DNA of 64,000 nucleotides from Linnemannia elongata (GCA_036320915.1 JAXBDG010000020.1:186001-250000), one strand, 5' to 3'. Positions 46,701-60,499 are shown, counted from the first letter of the stretch. Program-made: numbers and translations. The notes: generated from the letters alone by a model not told the origin.

Positions 46701-49065
46701 GAGGCGTTAGATGTGATACAGTCGTTGCGATGAGGTATGTGCGAGATGATGGCCCAGTCGTGAGGGTGACAAAAGGGCGGAAGTAGGAGCAGGGGCAGGG
46801 GAAGGAGACAAATCTTGAGATGATGTGGATAAGTGGGTAAAACGGATTTGGTGGGTCGAGAGCATCCTTCCATTGTTTTTTTTTATGGTTATTCCTGTCT
46901 CTGTCAGTGTGTTTGTTAAAATGGGTATTGTTGTCGTTGTTGTGGGTGCGTGTTTGGAAGGGTACGAGAGAGGGTATGTGTGAACATGTATGTCGTGTGG
47001 GTGGCTGGCCAATAGGAACACATCCAGAAATCGATTGATACCCGCGTGGATTGGCTGCAACTTGCCAGTCCAAACAGAAGTAGATGAGAAGTGAGCAGCA
47101 AACAAGAAAGAAAAAAAAGAAGGGAGAGAGGGAACAGGGAGGAGTGAAAAAAGAGAACGAGAGAAAGAGAGAGAGAGAGACAAACAAACAAACAATACAA
47201 CTCTACTCAACAACAAACAATATCAACAAAGATGAGAAAATACTCCCCCTCCCCAATGCAATCCACAATTACAAAGGCTAAAAACCATCGCAACGTTGCG
47301 GTTGCAGCGTGTCGTTGCAAAAAAAAGAAAATGAGAAATAAACGCTACCCCTCGTGAATAGATAAATAATCCTCCACACATCATTTCTTATTTTCCTCTT
47401 CAAGGAATTACGCCGTTAGCACCTGTCTGAGGCAGCTACATCTGGCCACCCGCTCCTTTGACTCTTTCTCCTTGTTATTCTGCCCGTCTGGCGTGAGAAA
47501 CAAGCACGAACCATTGAACGAAAAATAAACAAAAAAGCTTGGAAACACAAGACAACAACCACAACAACAAAAACATATATATATATATATATGGAGAAAT
47601 AGGACCGTGAGAACGAATAGGACCAAAAATTGAGTCCATGCCCCTTCTCAATGTTCACTCTTCATTCGTGCTTTTTTTTTTGGGAGTACAGAGAGAGAGA
47701 GAAATAACAACATGCAATTTCATTTGGAGAGTCCCGAATGAGAGAATAATGAAAGGAGTGGAAGAGGGTGCAAGGAGAAATAGCTGCATCGTCCAAAAGT
47801 GCGCAATTGGACGGCGAGGGATGATATGAACGAAAACCAAAATAAAGCCCAGAAAGCACCCATTCCCAATGAGCGACAATTGCGCAAATGGCGACTGAGA
47901 GGGAAAAAAACAAATCAAAGGGAATATTTTGACCGGACCAGATGGAGTAAATAAAGCCGAGGTCCCGACCAGTCTGTGGGAGAGAAGCAACGGAGAAGAA
48001 GACGTGAGGAGCACTACCAATACGTTGATCCCCAGGGTCCGATCGTTCTTTGAAGGCCGACGCCAATCATCCTTCGATCCTCTTTCCCATCCGCCCGACA
48101 TCTTTTTTTGCATTTCTCTCCTTTTCAAGTGCCCACCCTCATCGTCATCACCGTCGCCATGGGCTTGAAAGCAATCAAAAAAAGACGTTGAGCGAATATG
48201 CACAACTATAAAAATGAGAAATGAACCGAGATAGGCAATGTAGATTCCAGGGACATTTTTTGGATGATAGTGCAAACATTTGATTGCGACCCTTGTTGAC
48301 CTTTTGTTTTGCTTTTTTGTTCGCGACTGTCAATGCCATTTGCACGCCCTCGCGTGTTCTCTCCTCATCCTTTTCTCACTTGATCCCTCGTCCTTGCCTT
48401 CATCACCCTTAGCTCTATCAACCCCACGAAGCTGACCGAATTAGCCGGACAGTTTTTTTTCTTTTCTTTTTTGGTTCTCCCTGAAAGCAACAGGAGAGAG
48501 GGAGAGAGAGAGAGAGATGATACTGATTTGAATCGGAAAGGGGGAAAGGGAACTCGGACAATAGCGAAAAGGGGTGGCGATGTGGGTGGTGTGGATGGCA
48601 TGATGGACGTATGGCTGGGTGGTGCTGTGGTGCGCTTCAGTGTTGTGGCGTGTACTGGGATGAGTGGAGGATGTTTGTGAGCAAAAAGGGGTCCTGGGTG
48701 AACAGCAAAGGCAGGTCGTCCAGTAGCGCGCCCTGTTGGCAAGGACGTACGTACAACACCGACCCTAAACAGCGCCTTGTGCAACCGCGGAGAGGAAGTG
48801 AGAGGAAGTATGAAGTGAAGAAGGAGTAGAGAAAGAACTTACGATCACAGGCCAAGTGGGCCTTTTTGCAATTGATGCAAGCGCTGGGGACGTGTGCTTT
48901 GGTGGATTTGACTCTTGCGACGGGATGTGGGTGAAGTGGGACGGCGGTAGACATGGCTGTGGGGTCTGAAGAGGAGGAAGGGTGGTGGGCTGCGGGATGA
49001 GGCCGCATAGGAGCCGAGTCGTGATGGAGTGACTCTGGGTCCATCAAGTATGATGTGGCTGACAT
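43714..49065 (-). CDS. Zn2Cys6 transcription factor with PAS domain (4 exons, 2.2-kb first intron)
   Basis: Minus-strand exons are 49065-48843, 46660-46393, 46277-46211 and 46095-43714, giving about 979 residues. The zinc cluster is built across the first intron: Cys63, 66 and 73 in exon 1 (ACINCKKAHLACD) and Cys79, 82 and 91 in exon 2 (SRPCKRCVSVGKDDTC), followed by the basic HKKRGRPKL. Spacing C-x2-C-x6-C-x5-C-x2-C-x8-C is canonical for DNA-binding binuclear clusters. A PAS-like region follows at about 264-415 (VFLTMDLICARVSDESQALWGYHP ... MYVGGGLGTDLIRG). The remainder is Ser/Pro-rich, and the C-terminal part has extra Cys (CLTGACGSVCRC). PAS-containing zinc-cluster factors often control carbon metabolism; the target here is unknown. 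The boundary at 46393 may be off by one base. Confidence 0.88.
46661..48842 (-). other. Unusually long (2.2 kb) intron 1 of the Zn2Cys6-PAS gene
   Basis: Donor GTAAGT at 48842 and acceptor ATAG before 46660, both matching phase 1. The intron holds GA/CT-rich tracts, a TA microsatellite near 47576-47592 and A-runs. Other introns in this window are 60-350 nt. I found no extra exon in it, but alternative promoters or a hidden exon are possible. Confidence 0.65.
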
Positions 49066-50102
49066 GCGCTTGTGGACAAGGAGGGGAGGAGGACTCTAGT
49101 GGATCCGTGTATGTATGCAAGCAGGGAGTCGGTTAGTCAATTAGGAAGAAGGAATGAGAGAGCTGTAGGGTCGGAGGAAATATGTCAAAAGTATACAAAG
49201 AGGGAAGAAGAGAAGTTGACAGGTGCTGTATGCGATATGTATGTGGGTGTGTGAGAGAGAGAGAGAGAGAAAGTGTGTGTGTGCCCCGCCGGAGAATTAA
49301 AACATACAAAAAAAATAGGACTAGGACACATGTAAAATAAACCAACAACGAAAAACAAAACGACGACCTGAGCGACGGTTAAGTGCAAAACACAAACCAA
49401 GGAAAATAAAACAGCAAGTCGTGAAGAATAAACAAAAAGGAGGGAGGGGAGAAGGAGCCAAAGGGGAAAGGATCATGGAGAGGAGAAAAAGAAAAAAGAG
49501 GAGAGAGAGTGAGTGAGAGAGGATGTTGCGAGAGGGGAACAAGGCAAAAGGCAAAAAAAAAAAAAAAAAAAAAAAAGCATGTACATACAATCCAAGAAAT
49601 GTTGAAAACGAGGAATCAAGGGAAAAGAAGGAGAAGGGGGATGGATGGATATGTAAAGCATAGAAGCAAAGAAAAAGAAGGCGTGGCTGCAGTTTGCCGG
49701 AGAACAAGTTTTATCGTTGCCTGCTGTAGTTAATATTTACACAAGAGAGAGAAAGAGAGAGAAGGCACTTTTTGTGTTGTTGGTGTTCTCCTTGAGTTTG
49801 CTCCTGGTTGTATGAATGTGTGTTTTGTTGGATGGAGAAGACGGAGAGGGGTACTGATTCAAAAAGAAAAAAAAAAAGTTCGGGGAAGTATGAACAGAAC
49901 GAGGTCGTGGACAAAGAGTTTAAAAAAAAAGGAGGCTGATGACGAGAAGGAACGGAGAGAGAGTGTGTGTGGGTGAAAGGGAGTGTTGATGAAGGTTGGG
50001 CGGGAGTGTGTGAGTGATGAAAGAGCGATGGCAGTTTGGATACAAAGTATGAAGGGAGGTGAGGGATAGAAGGAAAGACAAGAAAGAATGTCTGGGAAGG
50101 AG

Positions 50103-50139
<37 letters not shown>

Positions 50140-50371
50140 GCAGACGAAGAGAGGGGAAGAAGTAAGTCGAGTGACTGGGAGTGGAGTGGAGTAGAGGAGT
50201 AGAGTGCGTAGGGCAGGGGTATACAGGCGCCATGCTTTGCAGTGCTGCAGAAAGCGACGTGGGCAGGGATATTGGAAGAGAGGACACTGGCTGACTGAAT
50301 TTTGACTTTTTTTTTTTTTTTTTTTTTCGATTGTTCATACCTGTTGAGTGAGTTGGGGCACGAAGATAGAA

Positions 50372-50391
50372 GGGGGGGGGGGGGGGGGGGG
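50372..50391 (+). repeat. Poly-G run (20 nt)
   Basis: Twenty consecutive G residues, rare in any genome and able to form G-quadruplex structures. It lies in the upstream region of the Zn2Cys6-PAS gene. Confidence 0.85.
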
Positions 50392-52547
50392 AAGTCTCCT
50401 TGAGGATGGATGGTGTTGATTGCTTGTTGACTGGATGGGATGAGATAAAGTATGTAAGTGTGTTATGGGAGTCTTGGTGTGTTGCAGCTGTAGTTGTTAT
50501 TGTTTCTGAAGAGAGAGGAAGGGAGGGGTTGGAAGTTGGAAGGAGGTAAAGGAGTTGTTTTTATGTTTTGTTTTTGTGTTTGAGGAGGGTATTTGCTAGT
50601 TGGTGGCAAGCGAAAGAGAATGTTGGAGGAGGATGAGCTTGTTGAAGAATCAAGGCGGTGAAAAATAAGGAGTTTGTTTGCTGTTGGAACGAAGTGAGGA
50701 AGAGGACAAAGAGCGGGTAAGTGAATAAGAAGATGTTAGTGGCAAACAGAAGAGGGAGAATGAGAGATAGAAAGCGAGAGTGAAGGGAGGTGTAGAAAAG
50801 GGTTGTTTGCTTGAAGGGAGGGAAGGGAAGGGCAAGGAGGAGGAGGAGGAGGAGGAATAGGGACACGAAAGAAAGAAATAGGAGTGAGGAAAAGAGTTGG
50901 AAAAGAGAAAAGAGAAGAGAAAAAGAAAAAGAAGAGAGAGAGAGAGAGAAAAGAAAGAATTGAAATGATGGTTTGGAAACAGTCGAGTAAATAAAAATAA
51001 TCGATGGCATGAAAAAGTTGAGGAAGGAAGGGGAGGAGGGACTGTAGGGGCACCATTCACCTGTCCTGTCATGTCTTGACTTTGTCCACCCTCCCTTCAC
51101 ACAAACAACAGCAGTTCACACCCTTCGCGGAAATTATTTGGAAGCGTATGTATGTATGTATGTGTGTATGTTTGTGTGTCCAACCTTCCCTTGCCCTCCA
51201 CCGAGTCAAAATACCAGTTGATCAATTCAATCCCTCTCAATTATTTGCTATTCAATAGTGATCCCAAGGAGAATTAAAATATGACATTATTGTTTACTCC
51301 TCCTTTTGTATCTATCTATTCCATTGCAACTGACTATATGTCGGGTGTTTTTGTTTCTTTTTTCAAATGCTTCGCTTGCATTGCTGTCATTGCCATTGTC
51401 ACAGTCCTTGTCATTGTTGCTTGCTGTTCTCTTGTTCTTGTGCACTGGTACCTTTTTACTAGTGACACTTGTTGCCATGTCCATACCTACTTACAGCATA
51501 TCATAAGCGATGAGTGATCAATTGAATTAGACTCTTTTTTCTTTTCTTATAATGACTCTTACTCGAATAAGGTGTAGTTCGAATGCGGTGTTTTGAAGGG
51601 CGTGTGTCTTCCCTCTTCTTCTTTCTTGTTCTTCTTACGTCTTGTTCTTTACCGTGAAGGTGAACTTGTCGATGGCGATAGAAATGAGCATCACTTGACT
51701 CAGATCCCTTCCTATATACTTCTCTCGGAGACTTCATGTACTCTTCATCCTAAGTAACCATATACCTTTGCCGGCCATGCATCTCCAACTGACACCACTA
51801 GGCTCATCAAAATCCAGCACCTTACTTTCTTCCTTTCTCTTTCTCTCCTTCCTTCTATCCGGGGATATAAAAAACACCAGAAGTAAGAGAGTAGGAGTAA
51901 GAAAAAAAAAAGAGACAGAGAGTGAGTGAGAGATGAACAGGGTGTTGCACTATTGCACTCCACAAAAAAAAATGTACAAGGATAAGAGGTAGTCATCATC
52001 TTGCCGCTCGACTCCATTTTGCTTTGCCGCAGAGTATTCTATTTTTTGACTTGGGATACGAGCAATGTTAAAATATTTCCTCCGCCCCACGTTCTCTCCC
52101 CTATCCTCCCTTTCTTCCCACCCATCTGTCCGCATCGTCATTCCTTTCTTCGTTTTTTTTTTTTTTTGTCTTTTTGGTATTTGTTTCGATGAATGCGATG
52201 CACACATATTATTTTTTTTTTCTTTTTCTCTATTTTGGAGAGATTGATGCAGACCAAAACATACTACATACATATACAGTCGACTCATAAAAGAGAGACA
52301 CCATCCTCCCTCATCATAAACCTCAACCAAAAGATCCTTTTCTTTTCTTTCTGATCTCGTCCCATTCTCCAATCTCCTACGTAGTCAACATAAAGAAGAA
52401 CCACCCATAAGAAGGTGACTCCTCATAAACAAGGTTCTTCTTTCCCTCGCTTGCATCGCTGGGAAGACGAACAACGAAGGAGAAAATAAAACGAACACCT
52501 AAGCTCCACCAATTGGACAAAAGCAAATCAATTGAAGTCAAAAAAAA

Positions 52548-52572
52548 ACAACAACAACAACAACAACAACAA
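52548..52572 (+). repeat. (AAC)n microsatellite
   Basis: About eight AAC trinucleotides following an A-run in the gene-poor region. Confidence 0.85.
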
Positions 52573-54240
52573 GATATTCTTAGGCCTTACAACAAAGCCA
52601 GCCCTTTCACTTGCTTTTTTCTTATTTCTCCTTTGTTGTTTGCTCGATTGCTCGATTGTTTTTTGTTACAAAGAAGTAGCTACCCACGACCCTTATTGCG
52701 ACGAGAGCTATTTCATATGCGTGAGGGTGAAGTGAGCGAGTAAGAAAGAATCTCAGAGATGAAAGAAAAAAAAAAAAAAAAAAAATACGAGCAAAACGGA
52801 TATACGTCGCACCCTGTACAAACACACACATCTGTCATAACAGCACAAACACAAAAAAAAATAAAAAAATAAACTACCCTAAAAACAACAATCGACAGCC
52901 CTTGGGTTCTTTCCGATTGGCTTTTACGACACCCTTTACTACCCTGCCCTATGTCTTCATGCTCAGCCATTTTTCTTTTTATCAATTAGATATTCATTTT
53001 ATTTCCATATGCTCACTCATCCGATGATGGAAGAGGATGGGATGATGATGGTGGGTTCCTCTCTCTCTCTCTCCCAATTTATTTGTTGTTGTGTACTTTG
53101 ATCCGATTTAGAGAGAGTGAGAGTAGTGTTCGGACAAATAACGAAAATAAATAAATATAATAAAAGAATGATCGTCCATCCGTCCGTCCGTTCGTTCCAG
53201 GTTACCAAGAAGGAGGGCAAGAGAAATAAGCAATCGAAGAGGGGAGACAATCGAATGAACGCGTTGTTTTAAAGATAGAACGTACCATCAAGCGCAAAAC
53301 GCAGTAAACAGAACAAAATAAAAAAAAAATGCCCCGACCGTCCGATAAACACCCTTCACGGTTTGCAGCTAGCGAGAATGTCGTTCTGTTATTTCCAGAT
53401 AGGATGTGTGGTGTGTGTCCAGCAGGTTCAACAAGTTCAGGTCCAGCAGAGATTCCAGCAAGCTCCGTCGTTTGTAGAGTTCGACCTGGCGACCCTTCGT
53501 TAGTGGGCTTAAATGTCTCCCATCAGCCTGCGCTCCAGTTATCCCTCCAAACAATAACATGAGATCCAATCCAGTTCGAGTAGACCACTCATGTATGTGG
53601 AAATTGTCACCATCTGCAATGGCCCTTTTTTTCTGCCTAGAGAGAGGGTATCCATCTTTTTTTGAGTCTAGAAACATATCCAAAGACACTCCTCGATCAT
53701 ACCTTCATCTTTGCTACTGTGCAAGGTTGCATGTTCTGATACACTCTTAGCCAAATGCCGTTGTTCCATTGTCCATAACCTCCACTCAACCCCTTTATTT
53801 GTTGCGATCGGATTATTTTTTTTTTTTCATGTGCGCTTGCTTAACATACACAGAGAGGTGAAAGAGAGAAGTAAGCCTCCTAGGAAGTGAAGTGGGAGAC
53901 ATTGGCCAGCTGCCATAATCCCAAAGCCACGACGTTTTTGTTCATTTTGTGATCGTTTTTGTTTCTGTGTGTATGTATGTGAGTGAGTGAGTGTGTGTGT
54001 GCGATATGCACTGCATCCACCCTCGTTTTTATTTGATATTTCTCCGATCACCCCACTCCCTCTATTCATTCATTCATTCATTCGATTGCTTCTTTTGCCC
54101 TCCCCTCCATCCAATCAACCCCTTACCTTCCCTGCTTGAACGAAAGAAAAAAAATAGGATTAGCATAACAAGTCTCTTTTCCCGCCCATAATCGTCCTTG
54201 CTCCGCTAAGCTCAAACCATCTAGGCCATTAGTCCATTAC

Positions 54241-54257
54241 CCCCCCCCCCCCCCCCC
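54241..54257 (+). repeat. Poly-C run (17 nt)
   Basis: Seventeen consecutive C residues, followed by TTC-rich sequence. With the poly-G tract 3.9 kb away, this is unusual for noncoding DNA. Confidence 0.85.
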
Positions 54258-55136
54258 TTCTTCCTCTTCTGGTTCTTGCTATCTTCTGTTCTAGCTTCTA
54301 GGTTCTTACTTTATAATGTCAAAAAACGTGAACACCACCACAGCGAAACAATAAAAAAACATTGGCCAAAGTCACGACTCCAGGCACTGGAGTTTCTCCG
54401 TCCAATAAAAATGATTGGCCTATTTTTTTTCCCTTCTATACACCTAACGGAGGAGCCATGACCTGAGCTATTGCCCATTGGCGATCGAGCAAAAATAAGA
54501 ATTTGGTTCACGGAACAAGGGGTACAGATGGAGAGTGCTAGAGAAGGAGAGAGAGAGAGAGAGAGAGAAAGCGAAATCCGAGGATAGAAATAGGAAAATG
54601 TCAGAGTGCTCGTGTGCCTGTACGCGGATAGGATAGGATAATACGACAAAGAGAGAAAGACGGACGAGTCATGTTTTGGCGGCATGGATGATAGGTTCTC
54701 CTTTCTTCCTTTTTGCTTCATCATCAGCTTTTTTCTTTTTTTTTTTTGTGTGGGTGTGTGTATCTTTTGTTCTCAAATGGCGTTGAACGAAAAGGCTGTT
54801 TGGTTTTTCATTTGGTCAAAAGAAAAAACAATAACAAACAACAAATACAAGACACGCAAAACGTTGGACCGGACGGACGCGCGATATTCTTTTCAAGGAG
54901 TGGCATATAGATGAGGAGCAAGAGGAACAGGGGCAAGAGGAAAGGAGGAAGGACGGAAGAAAGCTGACACAGATGGAAATTGTTGTAACCCTTCTCCTCC
55001 GACTAGAGTACGATGTGAGATGGGTTGTTGCCATTGACCATTTGGTTGACTACGCCCTACCCTCGTCAAACCAAAGCGCCACATAAAAAAACGATTGGAC
55101 GGGAAGATTTTGTGGACAAGGTTGAATGGATTGCTT

Positions 55137-55137
<1 letters not shown>

Positions 55138-55176
<39 letters not shown>

Positions 55177-55177
55177 C
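55138..55177 (+). repeat. (TTG)n microsatellite
   Basis: About thirteen TTG units in the gene-poor region. Confidence 0.9.
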
Positions 55178-57086
55178 ACCTCCTCAAACTCCACCTGCAA
55201 AGAACGATAAACAAAAGATACACGCGCCCCCTATTCGACAAGTATTCGGCATGACATAACAACCAACGAACCCCTATCCTTTGAACTTGGTCAACCACTG
55301 GAAACCTGAATGACAAGCACGATAGTCTGACGGTTGGGCAATACTAAAAACCCAAAAAGAAAACACGTCCATTAATCCATCAACAACCGTATCATTATTT
55401 TTTCTTTGTTCAGTTCCTGTAGATGGTGTTATCAATTGACCATCGCGAAAACGAAGGGGAAAAAAAATGGGTTTCTGCTCACAAAGACATCTGTCTATCC
55501 TACAATCAAATGCCCGACAGGTGGAAGCGATGTACTTTCTTCCTTCCTTCCCTCCTTCCTCTCATTCAACCAAACACCACCCATAATTCTTTGTTTGTTC
55601 CATCTGGCCGATGCGCAGACAGATTTGATGGATGGTCAGTCATTCAGTCGGTCAAAATAACCTCCTAAAGCAAAAAAGGCAGAGCGAACGCCGAATAAAG
55701 TTGGTTGGTTCTTCTCTTTTCTTAGTTCCTCCTTTCACAACGATCACGACTTTTCACTCTCGTGCCTGGAGGAGGGGGGTGGGTCGTCGCGTCGCATCCG
55801 CGGGGATTGTTATCATCCTCTCACAGTGCAAGAAGAAGGAACGAGGGGTCAATCTCCACTGTGGATTGGACCGGAGGATTTTGTTATTTCCCTTGGGCAC
55901 CCAAACCCCTATTCTATTCTATTCGTCTTTGCATCGAAGCTAAGTTTGCAGCTCCTTTGTTCTTGTCACGCCTACAATTTTTAACCCCCCTAGTACTTCA
56001 ACCCATCCTGTTCAATCTTCTCCATAGTACTGTACTTTATTTCCTTCCTTCTGTACAATTCTGTGCCATCCCTTGCTTTGCAAAGTTCACCAGTCATATC
56101 AGAGGTACACAGACCGTAGCGACAAACGAACGACTCCACCTGCCTTTTGTGGGTCCACCCACCCTCTAAACACGACATCCACCCTCTCACAACAGCGCAA
56201 CGCTCAAACGCTCAGAAAAAAGCAACAACAAAAAACAAAACAAAAAGAAATAGTTTTATGGCGATGTGGATCATCGAAAAAAGGAAAGCGGCCAAAAGGC
56301 GATTCCGTTTGAAGTAAAAAAGAGGGGGGCGTTGTCATGCATTGTTTTGTGTTTTTTTTATGTCCAATGAGCAGCATGGAGCAATCGTCTAAAGCATGAA
56401 CGGGTTTGTTGAGAGGGTTAAGATGATGATAATGATGAGGGTGAGCGTTTTGAATATTATTCGATAACAGGAATTTTTATGGCCAGCCAGTCAGCGTCTT
56501 TTGTTTTCATTGTTTTGTTTTGGTCGACAATCGACCGACTATACACGCGCTCACTTACCCGTTCACGAATGAAAAAAGGGTGGTGGGTGAGGGAAGGATA
56601 GATGAACGGAGAAGTAGAGTGAAGGTGGAGGTGAGCCGCGCGCACCCTTGAATTACCTGTCTACCATCTAGCTATATGCACGCGCACTCACCTATCCACC
56701 TATTTTACTAACCCGTCCTGGGACAACTTTTGTTTGAGTTGAGGGTTAGATAGAGAAACGAGAGTGTAAACTTGTCCAACAACCCTGGATTACACAAGCA
56801 TAAACATAAACAGGATTAAGAAAACAAAACAAATAAACAACTGCATCGTTCATCTTCAGGAAAGAAAAAAAAGAAATGGCCGATAGGGTAGGAGGAAGAA
56901 ACTCGCATCATATCCCCTCTGAACGAAGTCGAGAAAGTGCGGGCAGACACGAAAATGGGACAAGTATAGCCATACGACGGTTTAGAAGCATCTCGAAGCT
57001 CGAATGCAAATACGCGCTACCCTCTCTCCAACCTCTCCATTCGGAGGATTTTAATGTTCTCTTCACGCTCATCGTCGCACGCCTTT

Positions 57087-57117
<31 letters not shown>

Positions 57118-58423
57118 CCGCAAGACAGTAACAATTATGTGATACGCTTTAAGTTTATCGTTCCACCATCTCTTCCCTTCCCTTCCTCGTTATGTTCATT
57201 GTTGTGTTCATCGTTGTGTTCATCTGTCGATTTTTTATTTTCCTATTCCGGTTTCTCCTCGATATGCCTGAAAGTGAGAAAGGCAAGGATGGAGCATGAA
57301 AAAAAAAAAAAAAAAAGGTTTAGGACATGGCGAAATCTGCTGCTGGAATGAGCAAGACGCCAACTCTGTCCCTCTGTCTCTGACTGTCAAGGTTGAAGAC
57401 GATGAAGGGAAAGTAGGTACGCCCAGATAGGTACGCCAACTTGCTTCTATTATCCGAAAAATTTAAATCTCAGGGCCGAACAATCCAACCGACCGACGGA
57501 GCAAAAAAAATAAATAGAGGGGAGGGCATGAATGAGCATTGGCATGAAGAGAACGTCGGACGGAGACTTAAGGAGGGGGAAAAGAAGAGAAGGAAAAGGA
57601 AGGAAAATGGGTTGATTGAGGGACTAACACTGCGGCAAGTGTACATTTCGATCCGATGGGCAGTAATACGAAAAAAGAACAAAACGGTGGGTACATACCT
57701 GATTTTTTTTGACATTTGACAGGGAAAGAAGGGACGGCTGGTCGGTGATAGAAAAAAAAGGGCTACCAAGAAACGGCTATAACGACGTGCCAGTTCCGTT
57801 TATCCCTCGACCCTTACATACCTACATTGCATTGCATTGCACGAGCAAATCGGCCATGGTCAGAGCCAACTTTGCTTTATTTTTTTTGGGCCACTTCCAT
57901 TCTCTCACCCATCCGCCCTTTGGGTTATCTAGCTATGAGCTATGTGTCCAAGTATCCAGCTATCAAGGTTTTCGATACCCGAATTGCTCTCTTCTATCAT
58001 ACCCCCCTCCCCCCCCTATCCTTTCTCTCATTGTTGATCGGAATTGTCTATTTCCTTCTCTCTGTCCCGCTCGTTCGCTATTGCTCTCGTACCCTTCCCT
58101 TCAAAAAAAGAATCCACTCACCCACTCTTCTCAGAACTCTGCCAATCCAATCCCGTCAACAATAATAAAAAAAGAAACTTTACTATTTTTTCGAACACTA
58201 TCAACCGTCAACAAACAACCACAAACACAAAAAAAAAATTGAGCCAGGGTCGAGTCGGTGACGAAGGTTGGGTTGGAAATGTGGTCAGGGCGAGGCCAGA
58301 CCTCTGTCTCCCTTTGTTTTCTCTATTGTCTTTTTTTGTTTTCTTGAATCTTGTATTGTGAAGTTTTATTAGTTGTGTTCGTTGAGGATGGCTTTGTGTT
58401 CGTGTACGCCTTGGTGCGATCAA

Positions 58424-58424
<1 letters not shown>

Positions 58425-58457
<33 letters not shown>
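58425..58457 (+). repeat. Poly-A run (33 nt)
   Basis: Thirty-three consecutive A residues. No recognisable retroelement precedes it. Confidence 0.85.
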
Positions 58458-58459
<2 letters not shown>

Positions 58460-60499
58460 AGCGTAAACAAGGAAACAATGAGGGCGCGATCCCTCTGCCA
58501 TTTTTGTACCCGCAGTAATTAAACCAGCCAACCTCTAGACCGTTAATGGCATGACATGGCAGGTGTAGCCTATATTTTCACGCCTTGTCTCTCTCCCTTC
58601 GCCCCTTCCCTTGTTCTCTGCGCATACGCATACGCATATAGATTCTCTTCCTCCTCAGGGGGCACAATCACACGATCGGTTAAAACCTTACTTTTTCGAT
58701 CTCTCTGTCTTTCACCTCCTCTTCATATCTATGAACTCCTCCCTTCTGCGTTGAGACAAAAAAGAACAAAAGCCAAAACCTACTCAAACGAACCAACCAA
58801 ATGACAAGAAGCTTAACGAGGGCGTAAGCGCAAGGGCAGCAGGGCAGCAGGACAAAAAGGAAAAGACGGGACACAAACGACGACAAGGGAACAGAACAAC
58901 CTGGAAGAGAAAAAACCTGCAAGGATAAGCACGTGGGTTGAACGAAAGGTCAATGTTCCTTACCACTACGTCCATTTCCCTGCAACAAGAGAGTGCACAA
59001 AGGGGAAAGAGGATAGAACTGATAGGACAGAGAGAGGAGGAAAAAGAGGGCTCACCAAGAAAAGAGGAATGAAAAAATGCTCCTGTCCAATTCATGCAGG
59101 TTCTGTTCAAGGAAAGAAAAACATACAACACCGACGACGACGAATGATGGTTGGTAACATCCATTTGGGCGGAGACTAAGAAAAGGGAAATGAAGGTATT
59201 GGCACTAGAACGATGCGTAGTGAAAGGGAAGTAGGGAAGGTCATTTAGGAGCACAAATTGCACAGAAAATAGATGCTTTTGCCTGCCTGTTTGTTTTGGT
59301 ATTCGTTCGTTGGTAGATGAACGCACAACACACCAACACAAAAGCCGAGCCAAGGTCGGTCAGATGTCGACCACCATTGGCATATACAGAAATTGACAGA
59401 AGAGAAAAAGCGAGAGAAAGCAGAGTGGATACGAGAGCGAAGATACCTTTCTCTAAATGACAGAAATGACATTCTTCGAGCTCTAGTGTTATTTTCTATC
59501 CCTATCTCCTTTCGTCTCTTTTCGTTTTTTTTTCTCGCTTTGCTCATTTCTCCATTGTTTGCTCATTTTTCATGGTGTGCTCTCCTCTGCCTCTCGGATC
59601 GCTTTCCCTTGCATAACTTTTTAGCCCTTTCTTCTCTTTCGCTTATGCATGTGAGTAGATGAGCGGGGGGGTGTTGTGATGTTCCAAAGAGAAACAATGA
59701 AAAAGAGAAAAAAATCCCTGGGATCATTTCAAAGAAGGAAAGGTAACAGAGGAATGAATGTAAGGAGGACGTTTTCTTTTTTTTCATTGTGGCAAGTGTA
59801 CGTACAACCGCCAAGGTACCTTTCCTTTGGCCATTTTTTTTTTTTTTTTTTTTTTTTCAGTTTTGAACTTTGCCTTGCTTGCATGGTGCAGCTTTGTTTG
59901 TTTTTTTTTGACACCGACACCCGCCCAGCCCACACTCTCACACTGACACACATACATCTAGTGCCCGGTCGGCTCTAATGCCCGACACCAGTCCAAGAAA
60001 AACAAAGGGCAAAAAAAATAAAATGCGGGGGCGAACTCTGAACTCTGAACTGAACGGACATAAGAAGATGAGCGGAGCGGGGATAACGGAGAAAGACTAA
60101 ATGGAGGCGAAGAGGCCATGCCTCTGATCCCTTGCATAAACCATGGCGACCTTGAGTTTTTTGAGAATCTTGTCTTGCTGCTTTGTGACCTTCTCGTCGT
60201 TCCATTGTGTCTTTATCCTTACCCTCGTCCCTTTTGTCGTTAGAGATGAAGTAAGGTTGTGTGGTTGATTTTTGTTTTGTTTGTTTTGTTTGTTTATTGG
60301 TCAGTTGAGAAAGTTGGATGGTTTGGGTGTCATGGGAAAGTGAACTAAAATTTCAGAGAGCATTGGACTGGGAGAGAGAGAGAGAGATAGAGTATTGAAG
60401 ATGGAGCTAGAGAAGGAGGAAGGTTAGAGGGAGAGAGATGGAGAGGGATGGGAAAAAGAGGGAAGGAATCTGGACCCTCATCTTCGGTTGCTGACTTAC

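Larger units (their letters stand above)
49066..60499. other. 11.4-kb gene-poor region rich in homopolymers and microsatellites
   Basis: 49066-51050 is GA-rich on the plus strand, as expected for a pyrimidine-rich leader or promoter of the Zn2Cys6-PAS gene. Beyond that, no frame has the C/G-ending codon bias of the real genes, and no family is recognisable. Simple repeats are frequent. Weak candidates are a hydrophobic 78-codon frame at 51281-51517 (+) and a 106-codon frame at 53369-53689 (-). Neither is supported enough to call as a gene. Confidence 0.5.
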
